This document shows positions 34,262-42,029 of a DNA stretch of 64,000 nucleotides, piece by piece. The translations under genes were made by a program, and so were the position numbers. The stretch is from positions 744,001 through 808,000 of the forward strand of contig NZ_KE150266.1 of the NCBI RefSeq assembly GCF_000411155.1. The letters are read 5' to 3'. The notes under the pieces are model-generated. The model saw nothing but the letters and a program-made list of their open reading frames with translations. It did not search any database and was not told the DNA's origin. Each line of letters starts with the position of its first letter. The first letter of the stretch is position 1. Source of the stretch: Gleimia europaea ACS-120-V-Col10b. GTDB taxonomy: Bacteria; Actinomycetota; Actinomycetes; Actinomycetales; Actinomycetaceae.

Positions 34262-34300
34262 AGATAGCACCCATGATGCAGTGCGCTATGGGTGCTATCT
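34262..34300 (-). terminator. 13-bp inverted repeat downstream of guaA in the island
   Basis: Arms 34262-34274 and 34288-34300 match perfectly around a 13-base loop. On the minus strand TTTGCGC follows. It probably ends guaA transcripts before they reach the abiE genes. A direct repeat of TGCACGTAT lies just beside it at 34310-34329. Confidence 0.55.
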
Positions 34301-34333
34301 AGGTTGTCGTGCACGTATGTTGCACGTATTTTA

Positions 34334-34347
34334 ACTACTCCCACTCG
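34334..34347. repeat. Right attachment site in the guaA 3' end
   Basis: ACTACTCCCACTCG covers the stop and last four codons of guaA and is identical to 29277-29290. Integration here leaves the encoded C-terminus TIEWE unchanged. Confidence 0.75.
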
Positions 34348-35900
34348 ATTGTTGCCGGCGGCTTTGACGTCACGTCAAGCACAACCCTGTTGATTTCCGG
34401 GACCTCACTGGTGATTCGCATCGAAATGCGGTCCAGCACGTCGTACGGCACGTGCGCCCATTCGGCGCTCATGGCGTCCTCGGAAATGATCGGGCGCAGA
34501 ACAATCGGGTGACCGTACGTGCGCTGATCGCCCGTGACACCCACGGATCTGACATCGGCCAGCAGAACAACCGGGCACTGCCAAATAACCTCGTCAAGGC
34601 CAGCATTGGTCAGCTCCTCGCGCACAATGAAATCAGCTGCACGAAGAACATCCAAACGCTCCCGAGTCAGCGCGCCAACCACGCGCACACCCAAGCCGGG
34701 GCCGGGGAACGGCTGGCGCTTCACCATAGAGGCCGGCACCCCAATCTCAAGGCCAAGCTCGCGCACCTCGTCCTTAAAGAGGGCGCGTAGCGGCTCAACC
34801 AGCTCAAAGTTCAAATCCTCCGGCAGGCCGCCCACGTTGTGGTGCGACTTGATGTTTGCCGATCCCTCGGCTCCAGACTCGACCACATCCGGGTAGATCG
34901 TGCCCTGGACGAGGAACTTAACTTCCTCCCCATCGCGATCAGCTTCTGCCACGAACTTCTTCTGCGCATCCTCGAACACGCGGATGAACTCGCGGCCAAT
35001 GATCTTGCGTTTCTGCTCCGGTTCAGTAACGTCCTTCAACGCGTTCAAGAAACGTTCCGACTCGTCAATCGTGACCACACGAATACCCATCGTGGCTGCG
35101 TAGTCACGCTCAACCTGCTCGCGCTCACCCAGACGCAACAGGCCATGATCCACGAAGAAACAGGTGAGCTGGTCCCCAACAGCCTTGTGCACAAGGGCCG
35201 CCGCAACGGAGGAATCCACACCGCCAGACAGTGCGCAAATCACGCGCGCAGAACCAACCTGCTCGCGAATCTTTTGAATCTCACTGTCAATAATCGAGGC
35301 CGCAGACCATTCGCCCTCAATGCCCGCAATGTCGCGCAAGAAACGCACAATTTGATCCTGACCGTGCTCGGTGCGGCGAATCTCTGGCAGCCATTCCACG
35401 CCGTACAGGCCGCGAGCCGTGTCCTCGGCCGCCGCAATCTGCGACTTATCCGTGCTTGCGCTCACGCGGAACCCAGCGGGTAGCTCCTCCACGCGGTCAG
35501 TGTGAGACATCCACACATCCTGGTCACCATCAGCACCCAGTAGCTTCGAATCCGAAACCGTTACAGTTGCGCGGGCGCGACCATTTTCTGGCACATCTCC
35601 AGGGGTAACCACACCACCAAGGGCATCCACCATCACGTGGAAACCCGACGAAATAGCAAGAACTGGAACCCCAGAATTAAGAATGTCCGCGTCAAACTTA
35701 ACGTGCGCGGACGACGGACCACCAGAAAGAATAATCGCAGCAGGATTCTTTTCACGGATCTGCTGCGCACTATAAGTCTGGGGAACAATCTCGGAGTAAA
35801 CATGGGCCTCACGGACCCGGCGGGCAATCAGTTGCACGTTCTGCGCACCCAGGTCGACCACCAGAACCGGGCGATTCTTCATTTCATTTGCGTTAGTCAC
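34335..35900 (-). CDS. guaA: GMP synthase with an inactivated glutaminase domain
   Basis: 521 residues, full length. GuaA aminates XMP to GMP. The ATP-pyrophosphatase domain is intact (SGGVDS at 225-230, [16 protein letters not shown], ending KPPATIEWE). The N-terminal class I glutaminase keeps its fold ([30 protein letters not shown]). However, the nucleophile elbow, normally GICYG, reads AISSG (Ser84 in place of Cys), and the HPE motif reads LPE (Leu171 in place of His; Glu173 is kept). Glutamine hydrolysis should therefore be lost and free ammonia used instead (inference). Start GTG at 35900 follows a TAGAAT -10 box (35907-35912) by 6 bases, so the mRNA is likely leaderless. A genomic island is inserted at its stop codon. 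Confidence 0.93.
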   Translation of the reverse strand: MTNANEMKNRPVLVVDLGAQNVQLIARRVREAHVYSEIVPQTYSAQQIREKNPAAIILSGGPSSAHVKFDADILNSGVPVLAISSGFHVMVDALGGVVTPGDVPENGRARATVTVSDSKLLGADGDQDVWMSHTDRVEELPAGFRVSASTDKSQIAAAEDTARGLYGVEWLPEIRRTEHGQDQIVRFLRDIAGIEGEWSAASIIDSEIQKIREQVGSARVICALSGGVDSSVAAALVHKAVGDQLTCFFVDHGLLRLGEREQVERDYAATMGIRVVTIDESERFLNALKDVTEPEQKRKIIGREFIRVFEDAQKKFVAEADRDGEEVKFLVQGTIYPDVVESGAEGSANIKSHHNVGGLPEDLNFELVEPLRALFKDEVRELGLEIGVPASMVKRQPFPGPGLGVRVVGALTRERLDVLRAADFIVREELTNAGLDEVIWQCPVVLLADVRSVGVTGDQRTYGHPIVLRPIISEDAMSAEWAHVPYDVLDRISMRITSEVPEINRVVLDVTSKPPATIEWE

Positions 35901-35968
35901 AACTAAATTCTACCGCGCAAAATTTGCCATCCGTTACCACGTCCAAAAAATAAGGCAGAATATAAGGC

Positions 35969-37279
35969 ATGGCACAAAAGAAGTCGGCAACGTCGCTGTC
36001 AGAAGTCTTCATCCGCAAATGGGGCACGCGCAAGCTCAAACCCCTTACAAAAACGGAAAAACAAGCCATCAACGCCATCAATCACGACTACCTCCAAGCC
36101 GCGAACGAGGCCGCCACTGCCGCTCACTGCCCCGACACAGCGTGGCTAATATCTCTTTGGACCAGCCCGCGCGACCTCGGAAAACGAAAAGGCCCCGACC
36201 TGCCTGACCTTGACCTAGTACTCGCCGCCATCAACGTCATCGAAAATGAGTACACCAACCGCACGCGCACCCTACCCCGGCGCAAAATCCGCGAGCCCCT
36301 TGCCCGCATGTGGCAAGCCCACGAGGCCCGCAAAACCAATCCGAACTGGAAAGAACTTACCGACAGTAAATCGCGCTGGTACACCACCGAAGACCTGCAG
36401 CAGTGGTACACCGGCATCGAAGAGGGGGCGAAGAACCTTACCGTTCTTCCCGCCCGCGCCTACCCGCACGCTTTCGTACAAGCCGTGGCGTGGGTGGAAG
36501 CATGGGACGAATTCCTCAAAGTGCGCGGCCACATCGGGGAGCGCTTTTCGCTACGCGAAGAACTAACCCGCCTCCACAACTGGCCGGGAGACCAGTGGAA
36601 CACCGGAGATGACTATGAATCCGCCCAAAACCGCTTCCACCGCCGTCTCGCCAAAGCTCAAAAGCGCGTTGCCGACCCGCTGCGCGACCAGGTGCTTCGC
36701 CGCGCCCTCTACCTGCGTGAAGGTCTGCTGACCGAACCGGTTGATCCCCTCGAATGGTTCCTCGCCGCCGCCTCGTACACCGCCATCAACCCCGGCGTCA
36801 TGATTCCGTGGACGCAAAAGGACTACAACGCCCTTGGCGACCTCGTGGATAGCTTTGAAAACCTGTGGTTGCGATCCAAACGCAAGTCGTTCGAGGCAAG
36901 AAAGTCCGACCTAAAACTGAAGCTGACGTCCATTGAGGAAAGCGAACTTGAGTGGGTTTGTGGGCCGCAACAAATGATTGACCTGGACGAGGATGTTGTT
37001 GCCGCTCTTCCTCCCGGTTGCGCGGTCAAGCGACTCATCGTCTCGCGCCGGCACCCAATTGGGCCAGACTGGATGGTCTACTGGGTTGAATCTGAAGACG
37101 GCAGTGCCAAACCGATCCTCAACCTCGTTGAGACGGCGAAGCTACGCCCACCCATCCTGTTCGTCTCCGATGGCACGCCTGCAAACCTGGCCTCGCTCGT
37201 CTCCGAACACCTCGACAAGGCATTTACCATTCCCACCCACCCGCTGAGCGTGTGGAACAAAAGCGAGCACCCATTCTGA
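35969..37279 (+). CDS. Conserved hypothetical protein, 436 residues
   Basis: No family recognised. It is soluble, rich in Trp, Arg and charged residues, and has no signal peptide or membrane segment. Features that can be seen are a basic N-terminus (FIRKWGTRKLKPLTKTEKQA), several Trp-containing helices (WLISLWTSPRDL), a central RFHRRLAKAQKRVADPLRDQ, and a beta-rich C-terminal part (WVCGPQQMIDLDEDVV, LIVSRRHPIGPDWMVYW). Codon use matches the host, so it is not part of the island. It is divergent from guaA with 68 bases between, and no clear ribosome binding site precedes the ATG. It may be leaderless. Confidence 0.75.
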   Translation: MAQKKSATSLSEVFIRKWGTRKLKPLTKTEKQAINAINHDYLQAANEAATAAHCPDTAWLISLWTSPRDLGKRKGPDLPDLDLVLAAINVIENEYTNRTRTLPRRKIREPLARMWQAHEARKTNPNWKELTDSKSRWYTTEDLQQWYTGIEEGAKNLTVLPARAYPHAFVQAVAWVEAWDEFLKVRGHIGERFSLREELTRLHNWPGDQWNTGDDYESAQNRFHRRLAKAQKRVADPLRDQVLRRALYLREGLLTEPVDPLEWFLAAASYTAINPGVMIPWTQKDYNALGDLVDSFENLWLRSKRKSFEARKSDLKLKLTSIEESELEWVCGPQQMIDLDEDVVAALPPGCAVKRLIVSRRHPIGPDWMVYWVESEDGSAKPILNLVETAKLRPPILFVSDGTPANLASLVSEHLDKAFTIPTHPLSVWNKSEHPF

Positions 37280-37373
37280 TTAATCTTTACGGCTATTTCA
37301 CGTAAGGTTTAAGTGCGGACCACGAGTTAAATACTTCGCGCAAACCCCTCTGTCACTAATTAAGGAGTAGAAC

Positions 37374-38321
37374 GTGAGCCTCACGATTGGAGTTGACGTA
37401 GGCGGCACTAAGATCGCCGCAGGCCTTGTTAATGAAGAAGGTGAAGTTCTTCGCACCGAAGTGATCCAGACGCCCGCGCAAGAAGTTGACGCAACCGCGA
37501 GCGCGATTACCACCCTGGTTGAAAAGCTCCGCGCGGGTGAGGAAGTAAGCGCCGTCGGTATTGGGGCGGCAGGTTTTTGCGACGCCACGCGCACTTCAGT
37601 GGTGTACGCGCCGAATTTGGCTTGGCGTAGTGAACCTTTGGCTTCCAAGATCGCCGAGGCCACGGGACTACCCACCGTGGTTGAAAACGACGCGAACGCG
37701 GCGGCGTGGGGCGAGTTCTGTTTCGGTGCTGCCCGCGACGTGAAGAACGCGATAGTGATCACGCTAGGTACCGGTATTGGTGGTGGCATCATCGTTGATG
37801 ACAGGCTGGTGCGCGGCTTCCAAGGCTTCGCCGGCGAGGTGGGCCACATGCAGGTCAAGGCCGGAGGGCGCCGCTGTGGTTGCGGTAATCGAGGTTGCTG
37901 GGAACGCTACGGTTCAGGCACCGCGCTCGTACACGAAGCTCGCGAAATCGCTACGGTCGCGCCTGCCTCTGCACTGCGACTGCTGGAACTGGCGGAAGGT
38001 AACCCGCAGCAAATCACTGGCCAGATGGTTACGGCCGCCGCTAAAGAGGGCGACCCGGTTGCGCTGGACGTGGTTGAAACCATTGCGGAGTGGGTAGGGC
38101 GCGGACTTGCTGATCTTTGTGCCATCCTCGATCCGGAAATGATCGTGCTCGCTGGTGGGGTGGCCTCTGCGGGAGAACTGTTGCGCGCACCCGTGCAAAA
38201 GTCTTTCGAGAAGAACCTCACTGCCCGCCTATACCGCCAGCCCGCCCAGATCACTCTAGCTGAGCTTGGCGTTCCGGCCGGCCTCATCGGCGCCGCTGAC
38301 CTGGCTCGCCAGTCGGGCTAG
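37374..38321 (+). CDS. glk: ROK-family glucokinase
   Basis: 315 residues. The ATP phosphate loop is GVDVGGTKIAAGLV, the catalytic Asp is in VENDANAAAWGE, and the zinc motif is CGCGNRGCWE. There is no DNA-binding domain, so this is the kinase form. It phosphorylates glucose to glucose-6-phosphate, with ATP or possibly polyphosphate. GTG start at 37374 with AAGGAG upstream. It ends at a large hairpin and is monocistronic. Confidence 0.9.
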   Translation: MSLTIGVDVGGTKIAAGLVNEEGEVLRTEVIQTPAQEVDATASAITTLVEKLRAGEEVSAVGIGAAGFCDATRTSVVYAPNLAWRSEPLASKIAEATGLPTVVENDANAAAWGEFCFGAARDVKNAIVITLGTGIGGGIIVDDRLVRGFQGFAGEVGHMQVKAGGRRCGCGNRGCWERYGSGTALVHEAREIATVAPASALRLLELAEGNPQQITGQMVTAAAKEGDPVALDVVETIAEWVGRGLADLCAILDPEMIVLAGGVASAGELLRAPVQKSFEKNLTARLYRQPAQITLAELGVPAGLIGAADLARQSG

Positions 38322-38339
38322 CACCACATTTCTCCCTAT

Positions 38340-38391
38340 AAGAGGGTTGCGGTGAACCGTCCTTATGTACTTGGTTCGCCGCAACCCTCTT
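38340..38391 (+). terminator. 19-bp hairpin after glucokinase
   Basis: Arms 38340-38358 and 38373-38391 pair over 19 bases with a single G-U. There is no T-run on the plus strand, so it may act as a weak terminator or a 3'-end stabiliser. Confidence 0.6.
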
Positions 38392-38411
38392 AATGTGCGG
38401 GTGTAGCTCAT

Positions 38412-38497
38412 CTTCGGTGAGATCAACCGGGGGAACTCCCCCAACCGTCACCGACCCGGAGGCGAGCGGGTGAAGTATTCACCACCCAAATTGTGGG
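38412..38497 (+). ncRNA. Cluster of adjacent helices, possible structured RNA
   Basis: Four potential helices follow one another: CGGTGA/TCACCG (38415-38420, 38448-38453) enclosing GGGGG-AACT-CCCCC (38429-38442); CCCG/CGGG (38455-38458, 38467-38470); GGTGAA-GTA-TTCACC (38469-38483), which competes with it; and CCCA-AATTG-TGGG (38485-38497). No coding frame explains them. They lie upstream of the predicted pta promoter, so they would be a separate RNA or the leader of a longer transcript. No known riboswitch class is recognised. Confidence 0.35.
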
Positions 38498-38542
38498 AAA
38501 TGCAATTTTGCTAAATACGGCTTTTCGCTGCTTGAATTCTTC

Positions 38543-38572
38543 TTGACTCTACTATCACGGTTGTTTTTAACT
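38543..38572 (+). promoter_or_regulatory. Promoter of pta-ackA
   Basis: TTGACT (38543-38548) and TTAACT (38567-38572) are spaced by 18 bases, 44 bases before the pta start codon. Confidence 0.55.
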
Positions 38573-38615
38573 ACCATTAGGGAAAGCCGCAACAAATTTT
38601 TCGAAGGAGACAGTT

Positions 38616-40676
38616 TTGGCACGCACACTTTTTGTTGCCTCGCCAGAGCCCCGCACCGGTAAACCAATGGTGACTATCGGACTGGCTTCATTTTTTATTG
38701 AAAAAGGTATGAAGGTTGGCCTCCTGCGTCCTATTGTACGAGACCGATCCACAGACGCGATGCTGAATATCTTCAACAACGGCACCGTCATTTCCGGACC
38801 TGCCGTTGGTGCCCTCACTTATGAGGAGTACGTAGCTGATCCCGATTCTGCGTTGGAAAGCATTGTGCGCACACACCGCAAGCTTTCGGAAAACGTCGAT
38901 GTCGTCATCGTTTCGGGCTCTGATTTCGAGGGCGTGGTTGGTTTTGACGAGTTTGAGTTCAATTGCCGGGTGAGCGCGAACATTGGCGCACACATGGCCG
39001 TGGTGCTGTCCGGTATTGATCGCACTCCAGAAGACGTGATGGACGCGGGACGTCTAGCCGTGACTACGGCCCGCCAAGAGTTCGCGCACGTTGCGGGCGT
39101 GGTTATCACGCGCGTTCCGGAAGAAAATGCGGATGATTACCGCCGCAAGGTAGACAAGATCCCCACCTACGTGATCCCGGAAGACCCGTTGCTTACCGCT
39201 CCTCGCGTCATCGATATCATGAACTCCACCAACGCCACCTTGATAAATGGTGACCGCGCAAATCTGCTTCGCGAGGCTGAAAGCGTGCTGGTTTGCGGCA
39301 TGAACTCCACGCACGTGGTGGAGCGACTGCAAGATGGCCAGATCGTGATTGCTGCGGCGGATCGCCCCGAGCTTTTGATGACCGTTGCCGCAGCGCACGC
39401 GGTTGAGGGCAAGCCGAGCCTGGCCGGCCTCATCCTAAATGGCGGTTTTGAACTGTCTGAACAAGTGATGGACCTGGTTGGCAAACTCGTTCCAGACCTA
39501 CCGATCATGACCGTTGCGACCGGAACTTTTGAAACCGCGGACAGGGTTTCGCGCACTCGCGGCCCAGTGCATCTGCACACCCCTCGCAAACTTGAGCGCG
39601 CTGTCGAACTAGTTCGCAAATCGATCAATCCGGCCGCAATGGAAGCCATTTCTGAGGCGCCCGGTGCCGCGCACGTCACCCCCCTCATGTTCCAGATTGA
39701 CCTGTTGGAAAAGGCTGCGGCCAAACGCATGCGCATCGTTTTGCCCGAGCCTGACGATGACCGCATTTTGCACGCTACCGACACGATTGTGCGTCGCGGC
39801 GTGGCCGACGTGATTCTGATTGGCGATGAGGAAGCGATCCGCACCCGTGCGGGAGAGCTGGGCGTGGAACTGGCAACCACGCAGATTGTGTCACCGCAGG
39901 ATCCGGAGCTTTTGGAAAAGTATGCGGCTGAGTTTGCTCGCCTGCGCGCAAAGAAGGGAGTCACTTTGGAGCAGGCGCGCGAGCAGATTCAAGACGTGTC
40001 CTACTTTGGCACCATGATGGTGCACATGGGGGATGCGGACGGCATGGTTTCAGGCGCTGCCCACACCACGGCTCACACCATCGTGCCATCTTTCCAGATC
40101 ATCAAGACCAAGCCGGGAACCTCGATCGTGTCTTCCACTTTCCTCATGCTGATGAAGGATCGCGTACACGTTTATGGCGACTGCGCTGTAAACCTGGACC
40201 CGTCAGCCGAGCAGCTTGCTGACATCGCGATTTCGTCCGCTGAGACGGCTGCCCAGTTCGGGGTTGAGCCGCGCGTGGCGATGATCTCTTATTCCACCGG
40301 CACTTCCGGTCACGGGCCGGACGTGGACAAGGTCCGTGAGGCTACCGAACTCGTACGCCAGAAAGCACCCGGCCTCGCCGTTGACGGCCCGCTCCAGTTT
40401 GACGCGTCCATCGACCCGGTAGTTGCCGCGCAGAAGATGCCGAACTCGGACGTTGCCGGCAAGGCTACCGTGTTCATCTTCCCCGACCTCAACACTGGTA
40501 ACACCACGTACAAGGCCGTGCAGCGTTCCTCCGGCGCTGTTGCCGTGGGTCCCATCTTGCAGGGTCTCAACAAGCCGGTTAATGATCTTTCGCGCGGCGC
40601 CCTCGTGGAAGACATCATCAACACGGTTGCGATCACCGCCGTGCAAGCCCAAAGCATCAACAACGAGCAGAACTAG
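38616..40676 (+). CDS. pta: Phosphate acetyltransferase
   Basis: 686 residues, the long form. The N-terminal half is a P-loop-like AAA/BioD-type domain plus DRTGG domain (ASPEPRTGKPMVTIGLA). The C-terminal half is the catalytic PTA_PTB domain (about 355-680, including GAAHTTAHTIVPSFQIIKT and SYSTGTSGHGPDVDKV). It interconverts acetyl-CoA and acetyl phosphate. TTG start at 38616 with GGAG upstream. Acetate kinase follows by 14 bases, so the pair makes acetate and ATP during overflow or fermentation, or assimilates acetate. Confidence 0.95.
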   Translation: MARTLFVASPEPRTGKPMVTIGLASFFIEKGMKVGLLRPIVRDRSTDAMLNIFNNGTVISGPAVGALTYEEYVADPDSALESIVRTHRKLSENVDVVIVSGSDFEGVVGFDEFEFNCRVSANIGAHMAVVLSGIDRTPEDVMDAGRLAVTTARQEFAHVAGVVITRVPEENADDYRRKVDKIPTYVIPEDPLLTAPRVIDIMNSTNATLINGDRANLLREAESVLVCGMNSTHVVERLQDGQIVIAAADRPELLMTVAAAHAVEGKPSLAGLILNGGFELSEQVMDLVGKLVPDLPIMTVATGTFETADRVSRTRGPVHLHTPRKLERAVELVRKSINPAAMEAISEAPGAAHVTPLMFQIDLLEKAAAKRMRIVLPEPDDDRILHATDTIVRRGVADVILIGDEEAIRTRAGELGVELATTQIVSPQDPELLEKYAAEFARLRAKKGVTLEQAREQIQDVSYFGTMMVHMGDADGMVSGAAHTTAHTIVPSFQIIKTKPGTSIVSSTFLMLMKDRVHVYGDCAVNLDPSAEQLADIAISSAETAAQFGVEPRVAMISYSTGTSGHGPDVDKVREATELVRQKAPGLAVDGPLQFDASIDPVVAAQKMPNSDVAGKATVFIFPDLNTGNTTYKAVQRSSGAVAVGPILQGLNKPVNDLSRGALVEDIINTVAITAVQAQSINNEQN

Positions 40677-40690
40677 ACAGGAAGCAACCA

Positions 40691-41884
40691 ATGAGTGAAA
40701 CTCCTCCCCGGGTGCTTGTTATTAACTCCGGATCCTCATCGCTCAAATACCAGCTGGTAGAGCCTGAAGATGGTGTCTCCATCGCCTCGGGTATCGCTGA
40801 GAGAATCGGCGAACCTGTGTCCCACACCGAACACCGATTCGGAGACAAAGAGGTTGCGATGGACCAGCCGATCCTCGACCACACCGCAGCACTGCGCGAA
40901 GCCCTGCGCCTGTTCGACCAGGTAGGGCCAAAGCTTGAGGAAGCCAATATCGTGGCAGTTGGACATCGCGTGGTCCAAGGCGGCAGATACTTCTCTGGCC
41001 CTGCCCTCATTGATGATCAAACGCGCAACCTAATCGACCAGTTGTCCCCGCTAGCCCCGCTACACAACCCCGCCCATCTAAAGGGAATTGACGTAGCGCG
41101 CAAGATGCTTCCAGACGTTCCTCACGTAGCAGTTTTTGACACAGCGTTCTTCCAGTCACTACCGGACGAGTCAGCAACCTACGCGTTGGACAAGGAAACC
41201 GCAGACAAATACTCGATCCGCCGCTACGGCGCACACGGAACCTCGCACCAGTACGTCTCTGGCCGTGTCCATGACCTGCTGGGCCGCAAGCGCATCCGCC
41301 AGATCGTGCTCCACCTGGGCAACGGCGCGTCCGCATCCGCAGTTGTAAATGGCGAAGCCGTGGACACGTCGATGGGCCTAACCCCCCTCGAGGGCCTGGT
41401 GATGGGCACGCGAACTGGTGATATTGACCCGGCAGCGGTTTTCCACCTCATGCGCAATGGTGGCATGAAGATCGACGAAATCGACACGCTGTTTAATAAG
41501 CGCTCCGGCCTTAAGGGCCTCACCGGCGACAACGACATGCGTAGCGTTCGCGCCCGCGCAAACGCGGGAGATAAGGAAGCCCGCCTCGCCCTCGACGTCG
41601 TACTGCACCGCCTGGTGAAGTACGTTGGCGCCTACGCTGCCGAAATGGGTGGCCTGGACGTGCTCACGTTCACTGCGGGCATAGGCGAAAACGACTCGGC
41701 GCTACGCCAGGAACTGTGCGACAAGCTGAAAATGTTTGGCATCACGCTGGATCCGGTTGCAAACGTTTTGCGGTCAAAGGATCCGCGCACCATCTCGGCC
41801 GCTGATTCGAAGGTGCGCGTAATGGTTGTGCCTACCAACGAGGAGCTAGCCATCGCCCAGCAGGCGATGTCGCTACTGGACTAA
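40691..41884 (+). CDS. ackA: Acetate kinase
   Basis: 397 residues of the acetokinase family. VINSGSSSLKYQLV binds phosphate, FDTAFFQSLP and RRYGAHGTSHQYV are active-site segments, and HLGNGASASAV and MGTRTGDIDPA are ATP-binding. It transfers phosphate from acetyl phosphate to ADP. It is co-transcribed with pta and ends at a terminator. Confidence 0.96.
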   Translation: MSETPPRVLVINSGSSSLKYQLVEPEDGVSIASGIAERIGEPVSHTEHRFGDKEVAMDQPILDHTAALREALRLFDQVGPKLEEANIVAVGHRVVQGGRYFSGPALIDDQTRNLIDQLSPLAPLHNPAHLKGIDVARKMLPDVPHVAVFDTAFFQSLPDESATYALDKETADKYSIRRYGAHGTSHQYVSGRVHDLLGRKRIRQIVLHLGNGASASAVVNGEAVDTSMGLTPLEGLVMGTRTGDIDPAAVFHLMRNGGMKIDEIDTLFNKRSGLKGLTGDNDMRSVRARANAGDKEARLALDVVLHRLVKYVGAYAAEMGGLDVLTFTAGIGENDSALRQELCDKLKMFGITLDPVANVLRSKDPRTISAADSKVRVMVVPTNEELAIAQQAMSLLD

Positions 41885-41915
41885 TGCACTGTGGCGCCTC
41901 GCGTCCGCACGATTT

Positions 41916-41939
41916 AACCGCGCTGATCGGTTTTATTTT
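41916..41939 (+). terminator. Terminator of pta-ackA
   Basis: Short stem AACCG/CGGTT (41916-41920, 41928-41932) followed by TTATTTT, 32 bases after the ackA stop. Confidence 0.7.
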
Positions 41940-42029
41940 GCGGAGTGGGGCGCCATTTCTAATTGGGCTCTAAAATCGAAGACAGGGATAACCACGCCCG
42001 GATTTACTTCCCACCTGTGAAGGAAAAAC

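Larger units (their letters stand above)
29277..34347. mobile_element. Genomic island integrated at the guaA 3' end
   Basis: Two 14-bp direct repeats derived from the guaA tail bound about 5 kb. A third partial copy at 32534-32544 splits it into a left part with decayed genes of unknown function and a right part with an AbiE toxin-antitoxin pair. Base and codon use differ from the host: many AGG/AGA arginine codons in the left part and very high GC in the right. The 3' end of guaA is a known hotspot for tyrosine-recombinase elements. No integrase gene is visible, so the element is a remnant or is mobilised in trans. Confidence 0.75.

Noticed and set aside
35620..35660. Sequencing error as the cause of the GuaA active-site change
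   Set aside because: Two separate motifs are changed by several substitutions each with the frame preserved; simple errors would not do this.
38397..38460. A degenerate tRNA (GGGTGTAGCTCA start)
   Set aside because: The first bases resemble a tRNA but there is no T arm, no TTCGA loop and no proper anticodon stem.
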